Assembly (NCBI GenBank): GCA_030745875.1
Contig: JASLNT010000118.1
Span: 1 to 64,000, forward strand
DNA: 64,000 nt
From: Phycisphaerae bacterium
Lineage (GTDB): Bacteria > Planctomycetota > Phycisphaerae > SM23-33
Reading direction: 5' to 3'
Numbering within the stretch: position 1 is the stretch's first letter; each line of letters starts with the position of its first letter. The notes under the pieces were generated by a model, which was given only the letters and a program-made list of their open reading frames with translations, did no database searches and had not been told where the DNA came from. Below are positions 15,708 to 24,400 of this stretch, piece by piece. Position numbers and translations under genes: made by a program.

Positions 15708-16553
15708 CTACAGCGATGACAGCGGTTTGAGATACTGCCTGAGCGAGTCGCCGCTGATCTTCTGATCGGTGTGGAATTCCACGATGTAACCGTTTGCGTG
15801 GTCCGAGAGCACGACAGCTCCGTGGCGGGATATTATTTCGTATCCGGCTTCGTTGTGCTGGTGGGCCATCAGAAAGAAGTTAACGTTAAGTTTTTCCGCG
15901 AGGGATTCAAGATACTCTTCGGTTTGTCGACGCCCCCATACCCAATTGTACGCCGGGCCGTTTCTTTGCATGTCGCCCGGAGTGATCGGGCGGGACAACA
16001 CCTCGATGCAGTCGTCGTCGAACTTGAGCGGCGAGGGCGTCGAGTGGGATATGAGCACGCCGTTGGGGCAGCGAATCGCCAGCGGGAGCGACATGAAGAA
16101 CTCGTGGAGCGCATCCATCACGTCGCGTGAATCGTCGGTGAACGCGAACTCCACTCCGCGGGAGAATGCCTTGCACACGCCGTGTCCGTATTTTGATATT
16201 TCAGATCCCGAGACCTGCGCCAGATCGTGATTGCCCATAACAAACAGAACCTGCCCGGGGTGCTCGATCTTAAGGCGTGCGGCCCGCATGAGCAGTTCTA
16301 TGCTGCGATCGTGTCCGGCCTGGTCGTCGGGCGGACCGTGCAGGATTTCCTGGAAGATCAGGAGGCGCTGGTCGTCGGAGGCGAGTTTTGCGTGGGAGAT
16401 TATCTTGCTTAGGGCGGCGCGGTATCCGTGAAGGTCGCCCGAGCATATGATTTGCCCCGGTTCTGAGATAACCAGAACGTTGCCTTCCCTGCGCTCGTCG
16501 CTGAGATTCAGTTCGGCGGCCTGGCGGAAGATATCGACCGCTGCACAACCCAC
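15708..16553 (-). CDS. PPP-type metallophosphoesterase (Ser/Thr phosphatase-like)
   Basis: A 281-residue protein with a GTG start one base after the kinase stop, with GGAG at suitable spacing inside the kinase end. Metal-site motifs are GDLHG (about residues 39-43), GNHD (about 106-109), ISHS and AHQHNEAGY near the C-terminus. The second PPP motif, normally GDxVDRG, reads QEILHGPPDD here, so one metal or phosphate contact is altered. It most likely removes phosphate from proteins, plausibly reversing the adjacent kinase, though a nucleotide or other phosphoester substrate is possible. Tight coupling to the kinase argues for a matched pair. Confidence 0.75.
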   Translation of the reverse strand: MGCAAVDIFRQAAELNLSDERREGNVLVISEPGQIICSGDLHGYRAALSKIISHAKLASDDQRLLIFQEILHGPPDDQAGHDRSIELLMRAARLKIEHPGQVLFVMGNHDLAQVSGSEISKYGHGVCKAFSRGVEFAFTDDSRDVMDALHEFFMSLPLAIRCPNGVLISHSTPSPLKFDDDCIEVLSRPITPGDMQRNGPAYNWVWGRRQTEEYLESLAEKLNVNFFLMAHQHNEAGYEIISRHGAVVLSDHANGYIVEFHTDQKISGDSLRQYLKPLSSL

Positions 16554-16554
16554 G

Positions 16555-17418
16555 CTATTCGCTCCGGCCCGCGGTTTTGGCTTCCTGGGCCTTTCGCTTC
16601 ATGGTCAGACTCACCAGACTCAGCCTTGAGTTGACGTCTTTCATGGATTCCGGCCTGCGACCGGGCGAAAGTTCGATGCAGTCTTCCACAAGCTTCACCA
16701 GCGACGGAGGTACTGCGGGATTGAGTTCCGAAATCGGATGTCGCAGATGATCGCGTTTTTCGCGTATGCTGTCGGTCTGGGGAAGGGCGGTCGGTATGGC
16801 TCGCCCGGTGAGCGTCCAGTAAAGGGATGCTCCGAAATTGAACACGTCGGTTCTGGAGTCGAGCGGTTGGCGGTGAACTTGTTCGGGCGCTATAAAGTCG
16901 GGCGTGCCCTGTATTCGCTCTTTGACGGTTCCGACAGCGCAGCTCTGCCCGAGATCGATCACCTTAACTTCGCCCTCCTCGGAGATCAGAATGTTGTTGG
17001 GCTTGGTGTCGGCGTGGATGACGCCTTTGGCGTTCATGTGTTCGAGCACCGAGGCGACGGTGCTGAATATGTCGACAACTTTTTCAACGGATTGGGGGCG
17101 GGCGTTCTGTATGGTCTCACCGGGGCAGAACTCCATCATCAACTGTACTTCGCTGACAGCCAGCCATTTGTGAATCCGCCTGAGGTTGTAAATCTTGCGA
17201 AGATTCGGATGGTCGAGCTTGCACGCGTTGGTGTATTCGGTTTCGACCTGTTCGATGAATCGGAAGTCGTTCTTTTCGCGTTTCACCACACGCTTAAGTG
17301 CGTAGAACTGGCCCGTCGCGAGGTGGCGAATCTGCCAGATCGTGCTGCGAGCCCCATTTCCGAGTAACTGGACAATCTTGTGTCCAGGCACCTGTAATGC
17401 GCCAGAAGGAGTAGCCAT
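16555..17418 (-). CDS. Soluble Hanks-type Ser/Thr protein kinase
   Basis: A 287-residue protein, essentially only the kinase domain. It has a glycine loop (LGNGARSTIWQI, residues 19-30), the ATP-anchoring Lys42 (ALKRV), the catalytic loop HADTKPNN (135-142) with Asp137, a DLG metal-binding triad (155-157) in place of DFG, and an APEQ segment. HAD instead of HRD makes it a non-RD kinase, which usually does not need activation-loop phosphorylation. Unlike most bacterial relatives it has no membrane segment or sensor domain. It is first in an operon with the phosphatase and probably yhbY, suggesting reversible phosphorylation of a cytoplasmic target. Confidence 0.85.
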   Translation of the reverse strand: MATPSGALQVPGHKIVQLLGNGARSTIWQIRHLATGQFYALKRVVKREKNDFRFIEQVETEYTNACKLDHPNLRKIYNLRRIHKWLAVSEVQLMMEFCPGETIQNARPQSVEKVVDIFSTVASVLEHMNAKGVIHADTKPNNILISEEGEVKVIDLGQSCAVGTVKERIQGTPDFIAPEQVHRQPLDSRTDVFNFGASLYWTLTGRAIPTALPQTDSIREKRDHLRHPISELNPAVPPSLVKLVEDCIELSPGRRPESMKDVNSRLSLVSLTMKRKAQEAKTAGRSE

Positions 17419-17650
17419 AAGTATTGCTGTTCGTAAAAGAAATAATCAGTATGAGGGTATCCCGCCAAAGTGTCTTGCATCCAAAAACACCTTAACAGGG
17501 CGCTGCAAAACTGCATAGTACCATGAGGGACGGGTCTAAGGCAAGTCTTTGTTCAGAGAATTCCCGTGTTGGGAGAATTCCTGATTTACACCCGTTTTGG
17601 TGGGAATTTCCGCTCGGGTGTGCGAATAACAGTGTCGTTAGGGAGTTAGG

Positions 17651-17679
17651 TTGTCTAGTTGCGGGCGATACGTTACAAT
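17651..17679 (+). promoter_or_regulatory. Sigma-70-like promoter for the LPG-synthase-type gene
   Basis: TTGTCT (17651-17656) and TACAAT (17674-17679) are separated by exactly 17 nt. The expected transcription start near 17686 rules out starts further upstream and leaves an ATG at 17691 nearly leaderless or one at 17703 with a very short leader. Confidence 0.5.
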
Positions 17680-17702
17680 CCGGCCTGTCGATGGACTCAT
17701 TC

Positions 17703-18893
17703 ATGCCAGAAAACGCCAAGAAAACTCTGATAATGCTCGCCAAGCTGCTGGTCGGCGCGGTCTTGATGGCCTGGGTGCTGCTCGGTGCGCATTGGAATGA
17801 CTTTGTTCGAAGTAAGGATGGCAAGACTACTTACTCGGTGTTGGCCGCGCCAGGGCCCGAAGGGCGATTCGTAGTGCGGAAGGGATCTCTTTGGTGGGCC
17901 CGGACGCTGGAACTATCCGCCGACGATCTGCAGCCGGTCGAGCAGGCCGATTCGCAGACAGACGCCCCGAAGCGCTATCTGCGCCCGGGTTTTCTCAAGA
18001 GCATCAGCAGAATCCAGGGCTGGATGCTGCTTGCGGCGATGGCTGCGTCTTTGACCGGCGTGCTGGTGACCGCCTTGAGATGGTGGATGCTGCTGGCGAT
18101 CCAGAGTATCAGGATTTCATTGTGGGAGGCCGTCCGACTGACATTCCTCGGCCAGTTCTACTCCCTGATCGTGCCCGGAACCGTCGGTGGGGATATCGTG
18201 AAGGCTTACTACGTTACGAAACACACCCACGCCAAAGCCGGCGCCGTCCTCAGTGTATTTGTCGACCGCGTGTTTGGTTTGGCTGCATTGACGCTGGTGG
18301 CGGGTGCTGCGTTGAGTGGAGCGCTGCTCAGCGGGTTGGGGAGCTGGTCTGATCCCATGATGCGTTATTCGGCGACGGTGATGATTTGTGTGGTGGCGGC
18401 GGTGGTGGGGGTGATGTCAATTGTGCTTAGCAGAAGGCTCAGGCGCGTTCTGCACTTGCAGCGTTTCTACAAGCGTCTTCCGTTTGCAAAGGCGTTTGAA
18501 TCCTTCGGCCAGGCCGCCAGAGTGTACCGCCGTCGTTGGAAGACGCTGGCGAAGGTGGGGGGGATGATGCTTGCGGCTCCGGCGATATGGGTTGCGGCGC
18601 TTGCAATATTGGGAGGCAGCATCAATCTTCCGGTCCCGTGGCACAGCTATTTCCTTTACATCCCGCTGATCTACATTCTGGGTTCCGTTCCGCTGACGCC
18701 CGGAGGAGCTGGTTGGATCGAGTACCTGTACCTGGTCTTCTTCGCGGGTCTGGCGAATTCCAGCGAGATACTCGCCTTTGCGCTCTTGGCGAGACTGTTC
18801 CCGATCGCCTGGGCGATACCGGGTATGATTGTGGCGGTGAGCGGACCGAGACTGCCGAAAATCCAGACCATGCAGGTCGAACTGGGCATGTAG
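17703..18893 (+). CDS. Lysylphosphatidylglycerol synthase TM-region family protein
   Basis: About 396 residues and 7-8 membrane segments. Segments typical of the UPF0104/AglD/MprF flippase-like family are seen: LRWWMLLAIQ, LTFLGQFYSLIVPGTVGGDIVKAYYV, ALSVFVDRVFGLAALTLVAGAA and SVPLTPGGAGWIEYLYLVFF. Family members flip or modify lipids or serve polyprenol glycosylation. A roughly 70-residue hydrophilic insert follows the first helix and is probably extracytoplasmic. Either ATG at 17691 or 17703 is possible; I prefer 17703 given the promoter position. There is no lysyltransferase domain, so aminoacyl transfer itself is not expected. Confidence 0.8.
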   Translation: MPENAKKTLIMLAKLLVGAVLMAWVLLGAHWNDFVRSKDGKTTYSVLAAPGPEGRFVVRKGSLWWARTLELSADDLQPVEQADSQTDAPKRYLRPGFLKSISRIQGWMLLAAMAASLTGVLVTALRWWMLLAIQSIRISLWEAVRLTFLGQFYSLIVPGTVGGDIVKAYYVTKHTHAKAGAVLSVFVDRVFGLAALTLVAGAALSGALLSGLGSWSDPMMRYSATVMICVVAAVVGVMSIVLSRRLRRVLHLQRFYKRLPFAKAFESFGQAARVYRRRWKTLAKVGGMMLAAPAIWVAALAILGGSINLPVPWHSYFLYIPLIYILGSVPLTPGGAGWIEYLYLVFFAGLANSSEILAFALLARLFPIAWAIPGMIVAVSGPRLPKIQTMQVELGM

Positions 18894-18917
18894 CGCCCGC
18901 GGGTGGGGGCGGCGCGT

Positions 18918-18937
18918 TGAAATGACCGGTCATTTCA
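18918..18937. promoter_or_regulatory. 20-bp perfect palindrome, possible operator
   Basis: TGAAATGACCGGTCATTTCA reads the same on both strands. It lies 24 nt after the preceding stop codon and upstream of the PilZ gene, about 20 nt before possible -10 hexamers (TAGAAT/TATACT at 18960-18970). Length and symmetry fit a dimeric regulator site, TetR-like for example. There is no loop and no T-run, so a terminator is unlikely. Confidence 0.5.
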
Positions 18938-19095
18938 CTGCGGATTCGGGCGTTTGGGGTAGAATATACTGCAATTCTGCAAGTTTTTGGTTTAAGAGGG
19001 CCCCCGGAAAACCCGAAAACATCTCTAGAGACGATTTACAGACAGACTGTGTCCGAACCCCAGGGGCATGCGTTGACGACTGGATGGTGCGAAAA

Positions 19096-19872
19096 ATGGC
19101 TAAGTTACAAGAGATGACACAAGAGCAGATCGGTCAGGTGCTTCAGGCGGCGGTTGAGCGTCAGGTGCCCGTAACCGTGACGCTGAAACGAGATAACGCC
19201 TGGACAAGCTGCCACACTCGCCTGCTGGCGATTCAGGACCCCCGTGTGCTGCTGGGGCAGTTGCAGGGACACGACGGGCATGAATCGCCCAAAATTGCTC
19301 CTGCCGAGAGAGTCGGGCTCAGCTTCAAACTCAAGCATTACAAACACGTGTTCACCGTAACCGCCGTTGGAAGCGAGAGGCCCGAAGGCGCGCCGGACGA
19401 TTCGCCCGATGCGATTTCGGTGTGCTGGCCCAACAGCATGCACAGGTTGCAGCGGCGTGCGTTCATTCGCGCCGAAGTGCCGCACGGGCGTGTTGTTCGC
19501 GCCTCGTTCTGGTTGGGAGGATGCGACCAGGAACCTACGCAATCCGAGACCGACCATCCCGTATGGTCCGGTAGAATCACCAATGTAAGCGCAGGGGGTT
19601 TCCAGGTTCATTCCGACTCGGCCAGCGATATGTGGGACCCTGAGGTTGGCGAGACGGTGGGCGTGAGGCTGGCGTTCGAGGCGGGCAGCGAAACAGTCTA
19701 CGCCGATGCGCAGTTCAGGCGCGTCGACAGAGTTGACGGGCAGGCCCTGCTGGGCTTCCAGTTTGTCGGACTCGGGCAGGACCGCAAGGGGCGCCAGAGT
19801 CTGCAGTACATATCCGCCAAGGTCGCCGAATACCATCGACAGATAGAAACCGTCGGTGGGAGAAGGCGCTAG
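19096..19872 (+). CDS. PilZ-domain (YcgR-like) c-di-GMP-binding protein
   Basis: About 258 residues. The C-terminal half carries both PilZ signature parts: RxxxR (Arg121-Arg125 in RRAFIRAEVP) and (D/N)xSxxG (Asn163-Gly168, NVSAGG), which bind cyclic di-GMP. The N-terminal ~115 residues have strand-rich sequence consistent with a YcgR-type flagellar-brake domain. The ATG at 19096 is chosen for a GGATGG 8 nt upstream; another in-frame ATG is at 19084. Such proteins adjust motility, adhesion or exopolysaccharide output to second-messenger level; no flagellar gene is near. The palindrome at 18918 may control it. Confidence 0.8.
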   Translation: MAKLQEMTQEQIGQVLQAAVERQVPVTVTLKRDNAWTSCHTRLLAIQDPRVLLGQLQGHDGHESPKIAPAERVGLSFKLKHYKHVFTVTAVGSERPEGAPDDSPDAISVCWPNSMHRLQRRAFIRAEVPHGRVVRASFWLGGCDQEPTQSETDHPVWSGRITNVSAGGFQVHSDSASDMWDPEVGETVGVRLAFEAGSETVYADAQFRRVDRVDGQALLGFQFVGLGQDRKGRQSLQYISAKVAEYHRQIETVGGRRR

Positions 19873-19905
19873 CAGTCGGCTGGCTGGAGCTGTATATTCG
19901 CAACC

Positions 19906-20433
19906 ATGGCTTCAGCAAAATCAAAAGATCAACACTACGCCGTCTGGACCACCGCCTGGGGACCGGTGGGGGCCGTCTCCGGGAAAAACGGACTCACGCG
20001 CGTTGTCCTTCCGCATTACACCATGCAGGATCTCCGCGAGCTTCTCGCCTGGGAGCACAAAGGCGCCGAACTCAATGAGAAACCATTTGAAGACTTCATC
20101 GAGCTAAGCCGCGCATATTTTAACGGCGAGCAGGCGGACTTCTCGGACCTCGTTTGCGACTTGCCTTCCGAAACGAAGTTTTCGGGCAAGGTTCTGCGGG
20201 CCTGTCGCGAAATTCCCTACGGTAAGACAATGTCGTATTCACAAATCTCCCTGGCCATAAAGGCTGAAGACAGCGCCCGCGCCGTCGCCGGAGCCCTAAG
20301 CCGCAACCCCCTGCCCCTGATCGTGCCCTGTCACCGAGTCACCTACGCCGACGGAAGACCGGGCGGATTCAGCGCTCCGGGCGGGGTGAATCTCAAAGCG
20401 AAAATGCTCACACTTGAGTTTTCCGAAGCCTGA
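19906..20433 (+). CDS. ogt: Methylated-DNA--protein-cysteine methyltransferase
   Basis: A 175-residue O6-alkylguanine-DNA alkyltransferase. The active-site PCHRV is present, with acceptor Cys142, preceded by RAVAGALSRNPLPLIV and followed by GRPGGFSAPGGVNLKAKMLTLE. The recognition-helix region KVLRACREIPYGKTMSY is also typical. The protein transfers methyl or alkyl groups from O6-guanine to itself in a suicide reaction. There is no Ada regulatory N-terminal domain. It begins 33 nt after the PilZ gene and may share its transcript. Confidence 0.93.
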   Translation: MASAKSKDQHYAVWTTAWGPVGAVSGKNGLTRVVLPHYTMQDLRELLAWEHKGAELNEKPFEDFIELSRAYFNGEQADFSDLVCDLPSETKFSGKVLRACREIPYGKTMSYSQISLAIKAEDSARAVAGALSRNPLPLIVPCHRVTYADGRPGGFSAPGGVNLKAKMLTLEFSEA

Positions 20434-20552
20434 CCGACCGGCCGCGGACAGTTCGAAACGCAAACACCAATTGCTAACGACCACCCCTTTTGGTAGGTTG
20501 TGCGCGTCGGGGCGGAACTACCGTTGTTTGCAATGAGATCAAAGGCATCGTT

Positions 20553-22655
20553 ATGGCACAGACACTTGTTTATAAGATATTGCAGGACCATCTGACCTCC
20601 GGGCAACTGGTTGCGGGTGATGAAATAGGTATTCGGATCGACCAGACCCTAACGCAGGACGCAACGGGAACCACCGCGTTTCTGCTGCTGGAGGCGATGG
20701 GCGTTCCACGCGTGAAAACAGAACTGTCGGTCAGTTACATCGACCACAATATGGCGCAGTTCGGCCCGGAAAATCACAACGATCACATATATCTCCAGTC
20801 GATAGCACGCAGTGTCGGCGCGCACTTGTCGCGCCCGGGTAATGGAATCTGCCACCAGGTTCATCTCGAGCGATTCGGCCGCCCCGGACGCACGCTTCTG
20901 GGTTCTGATTCCCACACGCCGACCGGCGGGGGGATCGGAATGATAGCAATCGGAGCCGGCGGGCTGGACGTAGCCGTCGCCATGGGCGGGGGACCTTTCT
21001 ACACAACCTGCCCGCGCGTTGTCGGCGTGGAGCTTCGCGGAAAACTCGCCCCCTGGGTCGCCGCCAAAGACATCATCCTCCGCCTGCTGAGCATTCTAAC
21101 CACGCGGGGCAATGTCGGATGTATGGTCGAATACTTCGGTCCGGGCGTTGCGTCGCTCAGCGTACCGGCCAGGTCCACCTGCACGAACATGGGAGCCGAA
21201 CTGGGCGTGACCACCAGCGTGTTCCCGTCCGACCAGGCAACCAAGGCGTTCCTCATAGCCCAGGGACGCGGCGACCAGTACGTGCATCTGACCGCCGACA
21301 AGCACGCCGAATACGGACGGATCGTAAAACGCCTGCACGCGCAGCGCGACTCGGCGTCGATTGACAATATCAAGGACTTCTGCACGGAGGTTGACATTGA
21401 GCCCGCTTCCGACCCCGGCGCCGCCGATGAGGGCATGTTGGATGTGAGCTTCGGGCACGTGGTCATAGACCTTGGAAAGGTGGTTCCTCTGGCCGCCGGT
21501 TCGCCAAGTCCCGACAACGTCAGCACAATCGCCGAACTGTCCGGACAGAAAGTCAGCCAGGTCCTGATCGGTTCGTGTACGAATTCGAGCTATCAGGACC
21601 TCATGCTGTGCGCGGCCGTTCTGAAAAACCGCACCGTTCATCCGGATATAGAGCTTGGAATCGCACCGGGCAGCAGGCAGGTGTTGAAGATGCTGGCCGC
21701 CAACGGAGCCTTGGCTGACCTGGTCGCCTCGGGCGCTCGAATACTTGAGAGCTCCTGCGGGCCCTGCATCGGTCAGGGGTTCAGCCCGGCTGAAGGGACA
21801 GTCAGCCTGCGAACGATCAACCGCAACTTCGCGGGGCGATCCGGCACGACAGGCGATATGGTCTATCTGGTCTCACCGGAAACCGCGGTCGCAGCGGCGC
21901 TCCGCGGGAAGATAACCGACCCGCGGGATATGGGCGAGACCATGGATATTGAGTATCCGAATATCGAGGCTCCGCAGGAGTTCAGCATTGACGACGGAAT
22001 GATCATCGCCCCGCTGGACGAATCGGCGTCTCAGGACGTTGAGATCATTCGCGGTTCGACCATCGTCAAACCTCCGGCCGGTGAGAAACTGCCCGATCCG
22101 CTGAAGGGTCAGGTTGTCATCAAAGTGGGCGACAAGATCACCACCGATCACATCATGCCCGCCGGCTCGCTGCTTAAGTTCCGATCGAACGTGCCTGAGT
22201 ATGCTCGTTACGTGTTCAACTGCTTCAACACCGAAGGTTCCCCGTCGTTTGCCGAACGTGCCCTCGCCGTCAGAGACGCCGGAGCCAAAGGCGTGATACT
22301 CGCCGGCGACAGCTACGGGCAGGGTTCGTCACGAGAGCATGCGGCGCTCTGCCCGATGCATCTAGGCGTCGGAGTGGTGATCGCCAAAGCAATAGAACGA
22401 ATTCACCAGGCCAATCTTGTGAACTTCGCGATTCTCCCGCTGACGTTCGTTGACGCCGCGGACTACGATCGTATCTCCGAAGGAGACGAACTTGTCGTCC
22501 ACGATCTGGACGAAGCGATCGTGTCGGGCCAAACCGTGAATGTGTCAAACGCGACGCAGGGATTCGAATTCGCATGCGAAGTCAGCCTTGCTCCCAGGCA
22601 GCGGAAGATTCTCGCAGCTGGCGGGCTGCTGAACTTCACGCGGCAGGGCGGTTGA
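20553..22655 (+). CDS. Aconitate hydratase
   Basis: A 700-residue enzyme that interconverts citrate and isocitrate in the TCA cycle. The three [4Fe-4S] ligands are Cys342 (IGSCTNSS), Cys402 and Cys405 (SSCGPCIG). DSHTPTGGGIGMIAIGAGGLDVA, the region around NHNDHIYL and the C-terminal swivel domain with GDSYGQGSSREHAAL are all present. Length and order resemble mitochondrial-type aconitase rather than the ~890-residue AcnA. The ATG at 20553 is chosen for the family start MAQTLVYKIL and an upstream AAAGG. The LOG-family gene follows after 17 nt and is likely co-transcribed. Confidence 0.93.
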   Translation: MAQTLVYKILQDHLTSGQLVAGDEIGIRIDQTLTQDATGTTAFLLLEAMGVPRVKTELSVSYIDHNMAQFGPENHNDHIYLQSIARSVGAHLSRPGNGICHQVHLERFGRPGRTLLGSDSHTPTGGGIGMIAIGAGGLDVAVAMGGGPFYTTCPRVVGVELRGKLAPWVAAKDIILRLLSILTTRGNVGCMVEYFGPGVASLSVPARSTCTNMGAELGVTTSVFPSDQATKAFLIAQGRGDQYVHLTADKHAEYGRIVKRLHAQRDSASIDNIKDFCTEVDIEPASDPGAADEGMLDVSFGHVVIDLGKVVPLAAGSPSPDNVSTIAELSGQKVSQVLIGSCTNSSYQDLMLCAAVLKNRTVHPDIELGIAPGSRQVLKMLAANGALADLVASGARILESSCGPCIGQGFSPAEGTVSLRTINRNFAGRSGTTGDMVYLVSPETAVAAALRGKITDPRDMGETMDIEYPNIEAPQEFSIDDGMIIAPLDESASQDVEIIRGSTIVKPPAGEKLPDPLKGQVVIKVGDKITTDHIMPAGSLLKFRSNVPEYARYVFNCFNTEGSPSFAERALAVRDAGAKGVILAGDSYGQGSSREHAALCPMHLGVGVVIAKAIERIHQANLVNFAILPLTFVDAADYDRISEGDELVVHDLDEAIVSGQTVNVSNATQGFEFACEVSLAPRQRKILAAGGLLNFTRQGG

Positions 22656-22672
22656 CTTGCTGAGGAGTATCC

Positions 22673-23221
22673 ATGGACTCGGACGTAAAAGTATTTGAAG
22701 ACAACGTGATCGCGGTCTTTGGTTCGAACGATGCGGTGGACGGTCAAGACGAGTTTCAGCGGGCTCACGAAGTGGGCAAAACAATCGCCAGGCTCGGTTA
22801 CCAGGTCGCCAACGGCGGATACGGAGGGACGATGGAGGCCTCATCGCGCGGAGCCAAATCGCTGGGCGGGAGGACTATCGGGGTGACCTGCTCGATATGG
22901 AAATCATCGCCGAACCCGTATATCGACCGCGAAATCAAGACCGCCACCCTCAACGAGCGTCTCGAAACGCTCATCCAGGCCGGAAGGAGCGGGTACGTAG
23001 TGCTCAACGGCGCCACAGGCACGCTTCTGGAACTGGCGTGTGTTTGGGAGCTGATGGCGAAGAAGCTGATGCCCCGCCGACCAATTGTCTGCCTGGGCGA
23101 TTTCTGGGACCCGCTGCTTGAGTTGATGGCCCGCGAGCGCCCCAGCAGCGCCGAATACGTCTGTTGTGTCGAGACGCCCCGCGAGGTCGCAAAGCATTTT
23201 ACCAGCCTTATGGCGGGGTGA
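22673..23221 (+). CDS. LOG-family (lysine decarboxylase-like) nucleotide-binding protein
   Basis: A 182-residue Rossmann-like protein with GAGGAG before the ATG. GGYGGTMEAS (48-57) and NGATGTLLELACVWELM (112-128) occupy the positions of the phosphoribohydrolase motifs of LOG proteins. The second motif normally reads PGGxGTxxE; here the first Pro-Gly-Gly is Asn-Gly-Ala, while Gly-Thr and Glu120 are kept. LOG enzymes release cytokinin bases from nucleotides, but many bacterial relatives have unknown roles in nucleotide metabolism. It probably belongs to the aconitase operon. Confidence 0.75.
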   Translation: MDSDVKVFEDNVIAVFGSNDAVDGQDEFQRAHEVGKTIARLGYQVANGGYGGTMEASSRGAKSLGGRTIGVTCSIWKSSPNPYIDREIKTATLNERLETLIQAGRSGYVVLNGATGTLLELACVWELMAKKLMPRRPIVCLGDFWDPLLELMARERPSSAEYVCCVETPREVAKHFTSLMAG

Positions 23222-23316
23222 TCTCTTGAACTGTCCCTTGCATGGGGTGTAGAATAACTACAGTTGTTTGTTCCGGGAAGCAGGCGAGCTCCCGGGAGAT
23301 TGACCCCGGTGCGCAC

Positions 23317-24333
23317 ATGAATGCAATACGAACAATCACCGTTGCGATGCTCATAGCGTGGATTGGTTGCCTGGCCTGGTCAGAGCGACCGTTTGACGAT
23401 GCGCTGGAGACCGATGGCTCGGTCAAGCCCGCCAAACGCAACGACGTGGTGGACCTCACGGATTTCGATCCCCTCGAGGCCAAACCTGCGGGCGTTATCA
23501 AACCGCGGAATCACAGTCCAGCGGCCGCGAAAAAGCCCGTACTCCCGCTTGAGGGGAGCAAAGTTGTCGATCGCCTGTGCAGGATCAAACCCGATCCAAG
23601 CGGTTGGGTGCTGGTGTTGTTTCCGACGGAGGGAGACCGCAAGGTGATTCGTCCGAGATGGGCTTTGCCCAATAAGGTGCTTGAGGCGGTGGAGGCCTTG
23701 CACGCCAAGACCCCCGATATCATGTTCCGCGTCTCGGGCGAAATGACCGTCTACCGCGACAACAGCTTTATATTGCTCAGACGCGTGGGGATTGTCGAGC
23801 CTGAACGGGACGAACCGGTCGAGTACGTTTCGACGGATGTGACTCCGGTTGCCCCGAAGGCGGAGACCCAACCCGCTGATTCGGCGAAACCCAGTCCCGA
23901 AACGCAACCGAAGACCAAAACCGGGGCGGGTCCAAGTTCGGTCGATCTGATGAAGACGCTGCTGTCGGAAAAGAACCCCACCCCTGTGATCCTGCCCAGA
24001 CGGAAAACAAAAACTGTCGCGGCGAAAGTGAAGTCCGTCGCTCCCGGCGCCAAAGGGGATATTATCGAACCGGCAACGGCAAGGCTGGTCGTCGATCGAC
24101 TGATGACTATTCGCAAGACGAATCTGGCGAGGTGGCGTGAGGCTACATTCGAGGCCGACAACACGCTGCGCGAACCGCCGGTGACTCTCCTGCCCTGTCG
24201 ACTGCTCAGCTACGCCGAGAAACAACCGCCCACCAGGCGGCTGCGCGTTACCGGTGAGGTCATGAGATACAAGGGCAAGCGTTACATGCTCCTGCGGAAG
24301 GTTATCATCGAACGTGTGATGAACCGCCTGTGA
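23317..24333 (+). CDS. Secreted protein of unknown function
   Basis: About 338 residues from the ATG at 23317, giving a signal peptide MNAIRTITVAMLIAWIGCLAWS. The mature part has two similar halves: residues around VVDRLCRIKPDPSGWVLVLFPTEGDRKVIRPRWALPNKVLEAVEAL...FRVSGEMTVYRDNSFILLRRV and around VVDRLMTIRK...PVTLLPCRLLSYAEKQPPTRRLRVTGEVMRYKGKRYMLLRKV. Each ends in an F/LRVxGE(M/V)xxY(R/K)xxxxxLLRxV strand pair, so an internal duplication is likely. They are joined by a Pro/Thr/Lys-rich linker. I do not recognise the family. The BatA-like gene follows after 67 nt. Confidence 0.65.
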   Translation: MNAIRTITVAMLIAWIGCLAWSERPFDDALETDGSVKPAKRNDVVDLTDFDPLEAKPAGVIKPRNHSPAAAKKPVLPLEGSKVVDRLCRIKPDPSGWVLVLFPTEGDRKVIRPRWALPNKVLEAVEALHAKTPDIMFRVSGEMTVYRDNSFILLRRVGIVEPERDEPVEYVSTDVTPVAPKAETQPADSAKPSPETQPKTKTGAGPSSVDLMKTLLSEKNPTPVILPRRKTKTVAAKVKSVAPGAKGDIIEPATARLVVDRLMTIRKTNLARWREATFEADNTLREPPVTLLPCRLLSYAEKQPPTRRLRVTGEVMRYKGKRYMLLRKVIIERVMNRL

Positions 24334-24400
24334 TCGCGCGGGCCCGCCGGTCCGAAAATGCTGAACTTGGATTCACCCACGAGAGGCATGCAGCTATAGC

